From positions 26,722,057 to 26,786,056 of the forward strand of contig NC_087070.1 of NCBI RefSeq assembly GCF_963678635.1: 64,000 nucleotides of DNA, read 5' to 3'. The position numbers and the translations under genes are program-made. Positions 37,050 through 46,269 of this stretch are shown here, in pieces (the first letter of the stretch is position 1; each line of letters opens with the position of its first letter). The notes under the pieces were generated by a model. It saw only the letters and a list, made by a program, of their open reading frames with translations. It searched no databases and was not told where the DNA came from. Origin of the DNA: Symsagittifera roscoffensis. Taxonomy: Eukaryota > Xenacoelomorpha > Acoela > Convolutidae.

Positions 37050-38171
37050 ATGTGGAAGAGACATTTTGAAGATTGCAAAAAGAAACAGAGCGAAGAAGTA
37101 GAGCGCTTCAGGCGGGAGTACAAAGAGCGATCAGAGCGGCTGGCGTTGACGACAGCCGTGGAGAAAGCGATACCTACAAGGAATACTCCTCGTGGGCAGT
37201 CTCCGTTGGAACTCTTGACGCCTCGAGAATTGAGTCTAATGATAGAAACGCGACTCCCGGCTACGACTGGTCGAGTGACAATCCCGGACCCAAATGATAC
37301 CTTAGGTGATCCAGTCGTGGAGCAAACAGTGAGAAAGCTGATAGAAACAGCTGGACGATTGGTTGCTAATAGGAATGCGCTAGGTTCCGGGGTGACTGCA
37401 CCCTATGGAACAATCGATGACACGGGCAGAGTACAACTCTCCCAAGACGTGAAGCCCAGAGAGGGAATTTTTGATGCAACGTTACCGACAAAGAGCTCTA
37501 GGGTCCCAGACAGAAAGATACGAGAGATCCCGGCGAAGAAAGTGTCCCGAGTGATTGACGTGCAAAAGCACAACCAGTTGAAGTATAGCTTGACAGGAGT
37601 TCCGGACACGAATACGAGAGCCTGCTTCAATCGATCGACTTGGAGCCCAGCAGTAAACATGCAACAACCGCCACTTGGGACATCACGTCTGATACTGGGG
37701 GACAGTTTGGTCAGAGTGCTCCAGAATTTGAGGACCTCCTGGATCACTACGGTGATGGCTTTTGGAGGTGCAACGATAGCCCAGCTATTTCGGATGGTGG
37801 AGCTGATGAACCCAGGGAGAATCCATAACGTAATGATCCTAGTAGGGACGAATAACGTATCAAGAAGCTCAGATGAGGAGGAGGCACAATGGGAGGCAAT
37901 GATGGTGTGCCTCTTTACTACTCTCTGGCAGAAATTCAACTGCGCAGTATTGAACGTCTGCGCCGTACCCATGAGCACGAGAACGTTGGCAGCAGCAGGA
38001 AGGAGACATAATGAAGGAGTCATCAGGTGGAACAACATCCTGAGAAATCTTACTTGTCGGAATGCTGGACGGATGATCCTTATGGATATTGAACACGAGC
38101 TGAGAGCTATGGATCAGGCCAGACTGACTACTGACGGGATCCACTTTGATAGCATTGAAGGACAAGCCTAG
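37050..38171 (+). CDS. Accessory ORF with C-terminal SGNH/GDSL hydrolase-like domain
   Basis: 373 codons. Residues 1-40 are a charged helix (KKKQSEEVERFRREYKERSE) likely to be coiled coil. Residues ~60-200 are low in recognisable features. From about residue 212 the order of SGNH hydrolase blocks is visible: LILGDSLVRVL (block I, catalytic Ser, residue ~218), FGGATI (block II Gly), ILVGTNNV (block III, Asn, residue ~267), and DGIHFD (block V, Asp and His, residue ~363). The family includes esterases, lipases and O-acetyl hydrolases. In a retroelement its role is unknown; modifying a glycan or lipid, or a non-enzymatic RNA-binding use as in OSK-type domains, are inferences. It lies between the macro-like region and a LINE insertion, in a decayed large Ty3-like element. 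Confidence 0.6.
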   Translation: MWKRHFEDCKKKQSEEVERFRREYKERSERLALTTAVEKAIPTRNTPRGQSPLELLTPRELSLMIETRLPATTGRVTIPDPNDTLGDPVVEQTVRKLIETAGRLVANRNALGSGVTAPYGTIDDTGRVQLSQDVKPREGIFDATLPTKSSRVPDRKIREIPAKKVSRVIDVQKHNQLKYSLTGVPDTNTRACFNRSTWSPAVNMQQPPLGTSRLILGDSLVRVLQNLRTSWITTVMAFGGATIAQLFRMVELMNPGRIHNVMILVGTNNVSRSSDEEEAQWEAMMVCLFTTLWQKFNCAVLNVCAVPMSTRTLAAAGRRHNEGVIRWNNILRNLTCRNAGRMILMDIEHELRAMDQARLTTDGIHFDSIEGQA

Positions 38172-38179
38172 TTGAACCG

Positions 38180-38985
38180 AGTCTTTCAAGATCGACTAGA
38201 TGAAGTGGAAGTCGAACACTTTGACACGGCAGTGCAGTAGAAGGCAGAAACTTCGAATGAACCGGCAATCTCAACCTTCGTGCCTCCTAACTTAGAAACG
38301 CGATTGGGAACGGTCCCAGCCGTGACGACCTATAGGTCAAAAAGCTCCAGCGAGCCAGGTCAAAGAACAGATGTACAAGACCGATTGAGGGAAGCACCAA
38401 TAAGAAGAACTATCAATCCTAGGTGAAGATTAGGACCTGTCAATCCGACCGCCGAGACGACCAGCACCTCTAGATTGGACACGAGATCGGAGACGACGAG
38501 CACCAGTCGAGAGGAGCGACGCCCAGATAGGAGCTCTTTAATGTGGTCGAGGCCCATACCTTCTTGCGTGTCGGAATGCTGGACGGATGATCCTTATGGA
38601 TATTGAACACGAGCTGAGAGCTATGGATCAGGCCAGACTGACTACTGACGGGATCCACTTTGATAGCATTGCAAGAGGGACGTTGGCAGCAGCCAACGTC
38701 CCGGACCCGAATGACAATCCCGGACCCGAATGATAGGAGTCATCATTGGAGAGCCTGACCCTGCTCTCCAATGATGAATGGAAAACGATGACACGGGGAT
38801 TGCAGTAGAACGCTTCAGGCGGGATACTGCAGCTCTCTACTGCAATCCCCGTGTCGTTGATGATGCGGATGAAAGGTTCTGTTTACAGCGAGCTGTAAAC
38901 AGAACCCCCTGTTGCCAAGTGGAGCCTCATCTGTTTGGTTAAAAACAAGCAGATGACCTGCTTGTTATTAACCATGGAACGAATA
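38180..38985. repeat. Template-switch mosaic with direct duplications and hairpins
   Basis: About 103 bp at 38,055-38,158 recurs at 38,566-38,669. The phrase caatcccggacccgaatgat recurs from the ORF at about 37,280. The short piece cgcttcaggcggga recurs from about 37,104. Four hairpins follow in a row: 38,740-38,754/38,763-38,777; 38,791-38,809/38,836-38,854; 38,875-38,889/38,892-38,906; 38,937-38,952/38,958-38,973. The last arm is matched again at 38,981-38,996. This stretch separates the SGNH-like ORF from the LINE. Confidence 0.85.
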
Positions 38986-41150
38986 ATAACAAGCAGACTC
39001 ACGCACCACCTCGAGAGCAGGAACCTGCTTACACCGCTTCAAGCAGGCTTCAGAAAGCGCAGGAGTACTGCGGACTAACTGCTCCGCCTCTCGCAGCAAG
39101 TCTCTGATGCGTTCCAGATGAAGCCTATGAACAGAACTGTGCTGGCTACGATAGACTACAGTAAGGCTTACGACACAGTCTGGAGAGATGGCCTCCTCTG
39201 GAAGATGCAAAAGAAAGGATTCCCGAAGACCTTGATCCGCTGGACTCAAGGATGGCTCAGCAACCGGCAGGCGTTTGTCACCTTCGAAGACAGCAAGAGC
39301 AAAAGGCTCTCATCAGACAAGGAGTCCCTCAAGGATCCGTCATTGCACCCCTGTTGTTCCTCGTCTACATCGACGATCTCGCTGAAGTGACTCCAGATGA
39401 CGTGACGGCCAGTCTGTTCGCCGACGATGTTGCAGTATATGCCTCACGCACCTCCCTTCGCCAAACAGAGTCAGCAGTCCAGTGAACTGTAAACAAGATT
39501 GCCGAGTGGAGCCTCACCTGGAAGCTCACAATCTCACTGGGAAAGTGCAAAAGCTCCTTCTTTACTACCAACACAAAGGAAGCCAGATGGATCCCTACCA
39601 TCACCATTGGAGACACCACGATTAAGACAGCCCAGAAACCCCTGTTCCTTGGTCTCCACTATGATAGACAGATGACCTTCACAGCGCACACCGAACATGT
39701 GACGAAGAAAGTTCAGAAGCGATCGCGAGTCCTCCTCCACCTGGCAGGCACAGACTGGGGACACTCCAAGCGACTACTCTGGTGGAGTACGCGGGAGCAG
39801 CCTGTCACCCCTGGATGTCAAGCACGAACCTTGAGAGGCTTGAGGCAGCCCAAAGGTTCGCAGGCAGAGCAGTGACCGGGCAGTTCAAGACGACGCCGAA
39901 CGAAGCGGTCCTCCTTGACGTGGGCTTGCCCACAATCAAGGAAAGGTGCAAGTTCATCGCAATCAATGCTCTTGAGAAATCGATGCGACTCGACCCGAGC
40001 AACCCCAGACGCCAGATTGCAGAGAAGCCACAACACCGGCGTACAAAGAAAACAGACTGGAGAGACCATGCCCGAGACAAATGGAATGAGATATTCACAG
40101 AAGGTTGCAACCCTGAACCCTTCCCGGATCCCGTAGCGCCATGGACTAAACTCTCTAACTACGCCTTCACCTACACTAACGTAGAGAAACGACAAGACGA
40201 TGAGACGAAAAAGAAGGCAGGAGAAGAAGCAATCAATCTAAACCATGACACCTACAAGCTCAATATTTACACTGATGGCTCAGCCCAGGACAGCAACAAG
40301 AACGGAGGAGCAGGAGTAGTGATAGTGCCCTCAGACCCAGAAGAGGGAACAACGATGCTGAGTCACCCCGCTGGCAAACTCACCTCCAGTTTCCAAGCCG
40401 AACTGACGGCCATCAACCATGCTCTAAAACACGTAACCTCCAACGACCACCATGACTGCCAGATCCGCATCATCACCGACTCGAAATCGGCACTTCAACG
40501 CTGTGAGAGCATCACCAGTGACCCGCGTCCCAACTCATGGCTGGAGAGAGAGGTCCTTGACTCCCTCATGACCCTCGGCGAGCGACAAGTCGGTATCGCC
40601 TTCCTGTGGTGCCCTAGCAACTGTGGCCTATGGGGAAATGAAGATGCTGACAGATGCGCAGCAAAAGGTAGCTCTATGTCACAAGACAACATTCCCTGGA
40701 CTTACCACACAGCACAAGCGAAAATAAGAAGAAACATAAAGAACACCAGTGTGGAACACCCAAGATGCAAGAGAGTGTACTGTGACAGCAACTCAGTCCC
40801 TAAGTTCCCATTAGATGATGACCTGACACGACGGGAACAGGTTACTCTGAGCCGCCTTCGCAGTGGTCACCACACAGAGATCCGATACTGGCGTATAAAG
40901 ATCGATGATGAAATTGAATCCGAATGCAAAACTTGCGGGCTAGCCGAAGAGACGATGGAACACATAATGGAAGATTGCCCTGCCATGAGGAACCGCTACC
41001 CAGAAGATTGGAACCTACACAAGATGACCACCAACCCAAGAAAAGCCCTGGAAATATGGCAACGCTTCCTGGACAAGATAAACCCACCGATTTCAGACAG
41101 AAACGACGACGACTAGACATCCATCACGCTCAACACACACACACGCCCAA
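38986..41150 (+). mobile_element. LINE with RNase H domain, 5'-truncated
   Basis: Coding similarity starts near 38,988 within RT (SRLTHHLESRNLLTPLQAGF). It continues through KAYDTVWRDGLLWKM, QGVPQGSVIAPLLFLVYIDD, FADDVAVYA (catalytic), and an RNase H domain (IYTDGSAQDSNKNGGAGV), ending in a Cys-rich C-terminus. An endonuclease domain upstream is missing, the usual 5' truncation. The copy is dead: an in-frame TAA lies at 39,076-39,078, a frame change near 39,300-39,312, a TGA at 39,483-39,485, and another frame change near 39,780. The domain set (RT plus RNase H) points to the I-type group of LINEs. It splits the large Ty3-like element. The 3' tail has a CA-rich run near 41,135 rather than poly-A. 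Confidence 0.88.
39782..41116 (+). pseudogene. LINE C-terminal ORF: RT end, RNase H and zinc motif
   Basis: 444 codons, the longest open frame in the window. Residues ~1-80 are the region after the RT thumb (NLERLEAAQRFAGRAVTGQF). Residues ~160-300 are RNase H: TDGSA, ELTAINHAL, ITDSKSAL, and a final WCPSNCGLWGNEDADRC block in which the usual His of GHCG-type motifs is Asn. Residues ~380-420 hold CKTCGLAEETMEHIMEDC, a C2HC-type zinc motif typical of LINE C-termini. RNase H would remove the RNA template during target-primed copying in the nucleus. The frame is continuous but cut off from the RT part upstream. Confidence 0.85.
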
Positions 41151-41159
41151 ACCTTCTCC

Positions 41160-42505
41160 CTGGCATATGTACAAAGAGGATCTGATGAATTTGAACCTTC
41201 AGACGGTGAGCTTTGCAGCAGATGCCATGAGGATGTTGAACGGAGCGAGATTGCCTGTCAACGGACTGTACTCGATAACAGGCGTGGACTGGTTAATAGC
41301 TGCTGGCATAAACTTCAGCTCTACAATGCCTTGAGGTTTGCCGATTTAGAGGGACTGCCTCGAACAATACAATGGGTCCAGTGAATGCAAGACCGTTACA
41401 AGATGTGAAGCTGAATCACGATGAGGGAAATCGAGAAGAAAGACCCGAAAGATTCTTGACAACGAGGGCACCAATCGGACAACATGTGAAGATGTTCAGG
41501 CAGGTAAGGGCACCCCCCAGGTCACGTAAAAGAAAAAGCGTACCCAAAACAAGTGAATCAGGAGGGTGATGGTCAGAGATACAGTGGCATGAAGGCAATC
41601 AAGAAAGATGAGACCATCTTTGCTGCGTATGACAAGGCAGAAATGAGGAAGGCCAAGATTATGATAGTCGCGAGTTCAGACTTCGTATATACTTCCAAGT
41701 ATCTGTTTTGGCGTGATGTTATAATGTTGGCAGCGGTCGACCTGGACCTAATGCAATCTGTGTCAATGGCAATTGGAGTACAACGACAGACAGATATGCA
41801 CCCAATAACAATCGTATTTGCTGGCATCAAAGAACATCTACACAGTAGGGGTTTCCTGAGCAGACTCAGAGAGCCTACGACAGCCGAAAGCGATGTGTGG
41901 CCAGCTATAAAGTATATCCTCGAATCAATGGGTCAATGGGTGAAGTAGTAGATATTCTGAAAGAGGGTGCCTTCACTAAGATAACACCGAGAGCCGTGTT
42001 TGCTCAATCTCCAGGATATGCACATCTCCCGGATGGACTGAAGTTCGTATGTGCGATGGTTGCTTGTTTCTCGGAAGGGAAATATGTTGTGATCATATAT
42101 GCTCCAAATCGCGAAATAGAGATGGAGAATCTGAGGCCACTCAGTGCTGATTTATCTGCGGTGTGGTCTGACATCTCGAACGCGATGCGAGGATTCAAGA
42201 ACCATTCACTACACATGCTAGTGTTAGACGAAGTGCTGGGGTTGGAACTATCCAACTTCAGTCGACAACTCAAATTGAAGCCAGGAATTGACGATGACCA
42301 TCGAGTAATCGTAGCGATGTCAAACAATTTGCGGTTCCGAGGAATGGAAATAAAAGAGGAAGGAGGTATAAGAAAGAACTCCAAGGAGACCAGAGCTCAC
42401 TTGGAAGCGATGATTTTGAGAACGAAACCAGAGGCTAACCAGTGGCTGCACTTAACCCCTCGAGTTGCAGCATTGGGGCGCATTCTTTCGAACAAGGCTC
42501 AGTGA
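41160..42505 (+). pseudogene. Accessory region of large Ty3-like element with a second SGNH-like pattern
   Basis: Coding remnants resume after the LINE (KEDLMNLNLQTVSFAADAMR near 41,170). The frame at 41,553-41,948 has KIMIVASSDFVYTSKYLFW and PITIVFAGIKEHLHSRGF. The frame at 41,897-42,505 has HSLHMLVLDEVLGLELSNFS and DDHRVIVAMSNNL. The alternation of hydrophobic strands with a GIKEHL-type turn resembles the core of an SGNH-like fold (strand, G.N.H), but the catalytic Ser block is not clear. I do not claim an enzyme. The region is decayed. Confidence 0.4.
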
Positions 42506-43586
42506 TGATCAGGAAGATCTATGCCTATTTAGTGAAGGAGGTGAACCTGGCCGAAAATGCTGAAGATAAGTCAGCCGAGTTCGTGAACAGAGTGTGCCAA
42601 GTTACCCTGGAAGCTTTCTGGACCCAGAAGGTGAGGGTAGAAGGAGGCTTTGACCGGACTGATAGCATGCTGGAAGGGCTAGGAGGCGGATGGACCGCGT
42701 CCTTCTTGGCGAAAATTTATCCATCACTTTCTCGATATCTTTCTCGAAACTTGAGAGGACCCACTTTCTCGAAACCCATTTTCTCGAAATTGGGAGGACT
42801 GATGAATTTGTCGCGCTACCCAGAGCAGATGAGAGAGAATGTGAGGAAATTCGACGTGAAGCGAGCTACGGATTCCTGGAACAAGAAAAGAGATATGAAA
42901 CATACTCTTATCCAGTACCTCCTGCAGCAGAATCGCTTTGGAACAGAGAGGATGAAACAATCCAGAGGGAGGAAGACGTGCGACGTCGTGTTCGGGGCAT
43001 GCTCCTGCTAACCGATCTGAGCTTGGCCATGAGGACCGATCCCTTAGCATTGATCAGAGGAGCCACAGAGTTCGTGACGGTCATATATGGACCCACAGTC
43101 ACGTTTGCGTTCCCTGATGTTAAGGTTGAAGCATACAGGAGGTCGGTGCGGCATCAGAACCTCATATCAGCTGTGAACGGAAGTGCGCTGAATTGGTGTG
43201 AGCATCATGTATTACGAGAACTCATGAGCGAAGACCTGTTGTTTGCAAAGATATCGGAGCCAGAAATAACGGTCGTCAACTTTGACGAGCACTTCTGTGA
43301 TCGTATGGGAGAAGTGGACAGAGGGCACATTGAAGCATTCCCTAAACTCTGGAGCCTAAGACCTTATGACAAAACAAACGGCAATATCACAAGCATTCCT
43401 CGACTGACCGCAGCGTACCATAAGGTGAGAGAAGAGACGAAAGGTGGGGGTGATTACAAGAAACTGCCGGAGGAAATCCGTGAATTCCCTTTGATAAGGA
43501 GGATGTTGCTCGGAGCAGTCTCCGCAGTGCAAACGCCTAGGTTGAGAGCTTTTGAGACTAATGAAAGGAGGATGGCAAAAATCTGA
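42442..43586 (+). pseudogene. Unrecognised accessory protein region, large Ty3-like element
   Basis: Two overlapping open frames cover this stretch. The second (42,690-43,586, 298 codons) is Glu/Arg-rich near its start (REEDVRRRVRGMLLLTDLSL) and then globular, with EFVTVIYGPTVTFAFPDVKV and EFPLIRRMLLGAVSAV. No family is recognised. A small run of ttctcgaaa repeats lies at about 42,740-42,790. Helical and moderately basic, it could be structural, but that is only inference from composition and position. Confidence 0.4.
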
Positions 43587-43744
43587 GAAACGATGGACCC
43601 GTGTTTTGTGAGCAGATATGCCGCAGTGCTGCAGTATAGGCAGTTTGCTTACACGGATCAAGCAACGAGAAGACAAATGAGCAACGCAGCGACTCCGAAG
43701 CCTGGGGGTTTGACGAGAAATGGGCGAAACTTGATCTAGCGTCT

Positions 43745-44437
43745 ATGATTATGAGAGGCAAGGCTGAATTACCAGAAGCCTCCCTGAGCTTCACGAGTGT
43801 GAAACCGAAGCTAACGGTGGGAGGAACGCTGCAGAAGAGAACCTTGCTAGCACCCTTCGGCTATGAAGAGATCAAAATAGTTTACGGAGAGGAGGAAGAT
43901 CAGTCAACTGGCAGGCTAATCATACCGAAATTTTCGGAAGGAGCCAGAGGTGAAGAGGAAGGGCCCTTAAACTCAAGAAAGAACCCAGAAAGAGATGATG
44001 GGCAGGGAGGAAGCCGTCGATCGGAAGAACCTATGCAACATGATCCCGATCAAGCCGAGAAAGAAGACGATAAGGCTTCGACAGGAGGTATATCCAGCCT
44101 AGACTTCAATTTCCTCGGTGATTTTGAAAGCTGGAAGCGACGACTGATGCGTTGGAAGCGACGACTGAGCCATCAGACGAGGGTACTGGAACCCCCGTCG
44201 GCCTTTATGGAAATGAGCCGGAATTTGCCGGAGAGCGGCTCTCCGAGCAATTCTAAAGATAACGAACAGAGACTCTTGATGGAATCACCATGGAGAAGAA
44301 GAATAGAAGGCGCTGCCAGAGTACATTTTTTAAGAGCGTTGCCCGAAGAAGAGTGGGAGCTGCAACATAGAGACCATGAAAATAGGACGGGATGTAAATG
44401 GATAGAGTGGCCTTCATGGAAGAGATCTGGACAGTAG
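43745..44437 (+). CDS. Unrecognised accessory ORF, Glu/Arg-rich
   Basis: 230 codons, starting MIMRGKAELPEASLSFTSVK. The middle (residues ~75-120) is low-complexity and charged (ARGEEEGPLNSRKNPERDD), probably disordered. Near residue 135 a 22-bp tandem duplication gives WKRRLMRWKRRLS. The end is Trp-rich (EEEWELQHRDHEN and GCKWIEWPSWKR). No domain is recognised. It shares the GC level and orientation of the neighbouring accessory ORFs. Confidence 0.4.
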   Translation: MIMRGKAELPEASLSFTSVKPKLTVGGTLQKRTLLAPFGYEEIKIVYGEEEDQSTGRLIIPKFSEGARGEEEGPLNSRKNPERDDGQGGSRRSEEPMQHDPDQAEKEDDKASTGGISSLDFNFLGDFESWKRRLMRWKRRLSHQTRVLEPPSAFMEMSRNLPESGSPSNSKDNEQRLLMESPWRRRIEGAARVHFLRALPEEEWELQHRDHENRTGCKWIEWPSWKRSGQ

Positions 44438-44592
44438 TTCAGAGCTACGGTACCCAGTCTATGTTAAAACTAGGTCTCAACCGACCACTATTGCGGGAGG
44501 TCCTTGACAAACTCGACGAGTCTGAAGGAAGATTGGGCGAGTTGTTGATCGACTCAGCCACTGTTTAAAGTGAGGCAAACTCTCCTATCAAG

Positions 44593-45066
44593 ATGACGCC
44601 GCAAGAAGACAAAGGAGAAGTAGTATATCTGTCAAGAACCCAGAAAGGATTGATACGATCAGAATTTTTTCTTGATAAGATTAATGAAATAAAGATGAAA
44701 CTGGGCAGCAAGGTGATACTGAGGAAAGCGGGAAAGAGAAAGGTGGAATCTGAAATTTCGATAAAAACTGTCAACTCAGCGAAAAGAAAACGAGTCGAAG
44801 AAGCTGTGGATTTGGGACAGGGTGATGATCGATTGCCTGGTATAGACAGGATGTTGACTGATGTAGCGATGGTGCCACCCATTCTCATGGCAGGAAAAAA
44901 ATCAACCGGTTACAAAACCAAGAGGAGTCACCGCACTCTGACTGGAGCGACGTTAGAAATAGAGATACTCAGCCAATGTGGAGAGAGTACCATGAAAGAC
45001 TTACCCGTCTTCCATGAACCACGGAAAGGGAAGTTTCGTAGGACAACTAGTCCCAGTTTAATATAA
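44593..45066 (+). CDS. Unrecognised accessory ORF, basic
   Basis: 157 codons, starting MTPQEDKGEVVYLSRTQK, strongly basic around residues 35-75 (VILRKAGKRKVESEIS, NSAKRKRVEEAVDL). The KRKR stretch could serve as a nuclear localisation signal or bind nucleic acid. No family is recognised. It lies ~155 bp downstream of the previous ORF. Confidence 0.4.
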   Translation: MTPQEDKGEVVYLSRTQKGLIRSEFFLDKINEIKMKLGSKVILRKAGKRKVESEISIKTVNSAKRKRVEEAVDLGQGDDRLPGIDRMLTDVAMVPPILMAGKKSTGYKTKRSHRTLTGATLEIEILSQCGESTMKDLPVFHEPRKGKFRRTTSPSLI

Positions 45067-45261
45067 CCGACTGACAGTGTCGGAAACTGTATCGATAGAT
45101 GAACCCGCTAGTGGATACATGGAGATGTTGGAGTTACGAAATTCGGCCAGAGGACACTTAATGGCTCTGGAAGACAAAAATGCCATGGAAAGTTATTTGG
45201 AGACAATGATGCGAGGCAAACCCTGAAGCAGAAGGCATACGGGACTCTGGTATCGTCTGGA

Positions 45262-46175
45262 ATGCACGCAGAAACGATCGAGCAGTTGGCGAGCCTTCCA
45301 TGGAGAGCGGTTGTGTTACGATACTTCGAAGAAGAAATGAGAACCACGCCGAAGATACGCGCTCTGATAGCAGTACCTTACGTGAGAACTGAGTTACAAC
45401 TGAGGTTCGCTTGGTGCATGATTGGACTGACACGTGCGGAATATGATTCAGAAGAAAGGAAAAGATCGAAGGAAGAAAAGGTGTTCTTAATGACGAGTAT
45501 GAGAGATCTGATAACCCAAGAGGAAGCAGCAATAGCGTGCGTGAAGCGGAGAGACGCTCTCTCTTTCATTCGGTTCATGATAGAACAAATTTCAGTGCCA
45601 GCACTGAGCACTTGTGTCAAGATGCTTAGAGAAGGCGACGAACGAGCGAAAGCCTTGCTCTTGCTAGCACTTCTGGATATACATCAAAGCAAACCAATGC
45701 GAGTAAAAATGAAAGAACCCGTGGAACTAGAACCCATGAAGAAAACGGACGAAATAAATAGATTCTCAATCAAAGAGCTGAGGCTCACTAGGGAATCTTT
45801 TGGAGCACTGCCAAAATCCAGTGAATACTGTGGACCGATCAGAAAGAAGTCATACAGTTACGTGTCCGGAGTCATTGGGATAGCGTACAACCCTTTCCTA
45901 AATGAAGACATACGCGATTGCTTCTTTGATTACGAGCAAGCAGTGTTGCTAAGATTCTGGAAGTCGAGAATTGCAACGATAAGAAGCGCTGCTACTCAGC
46001 GGACCAGGCTGGGACTATTCTTGGAGAGAAAGGTGGCTGCACCTTTATCGCCAAAATCTGACAAACGAGTAGAGTTTGGATTGGCATTCTCAGACGAACT
46101 GCTGAGAACGAGCTTGATGGCGGCATGGGAATTAATGAAACAATCTTGGTGTCCTAGTCTCAACGCTGATTCGAT
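45262..46175 (+). CDS. Unrecognised helical accessory ORF, large Ty3-like element
   Basis: An open frame of about 305 codons before it runs into a foreign 93-bp patch. It is largely alpha-helical by residue pattern: TIEQLASLPWRAVVLRYFEE, LQLRFAWCMIGLTRAEYDSE, ALSFIRFMIEQISVPALSTC. A conserved-looking tract SYVSGVIGIAYNPFLNEDIR and a C-terminal RVEFGLAFSDELLRTSLMAA follow. A capsid-type or matrix-type structural role would fit an all-helical retroelement protein, but no gag signature (MHR or CCHC) is visible, so that is conjecture. Confidence 0.4.
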
Positions 46176-46268
46176 ACACCCTCACAGGATCATAGTGAAA
46201 ATTACCCATTTTTTCAACAAAATAGGAATAAACAACAAACACCTTATTACACAAATTACTTATCATCT
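46176..46268 (+). repeat. 93-bp patch copied from the A-rich element gag region
   Basis: The patch matches 51,213-51,306 (acaggatcatagtg through acaaattacttatcatct) almost exactly, in the same orientation. It sits in a GC-richer context to which it does not belong. Its right edge coincides with the left edge of the large duplication starting at 46,270. Confidence 0.92.
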
Positions 46269-46269
46269 A

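Noticed and set aside
37403-38038. Minus-strand 211-codon ORF
   Set aside because: It lies wholly opposite the plus-strand ORF with SGNH blocks and has no domain; it is an antisense shadow.
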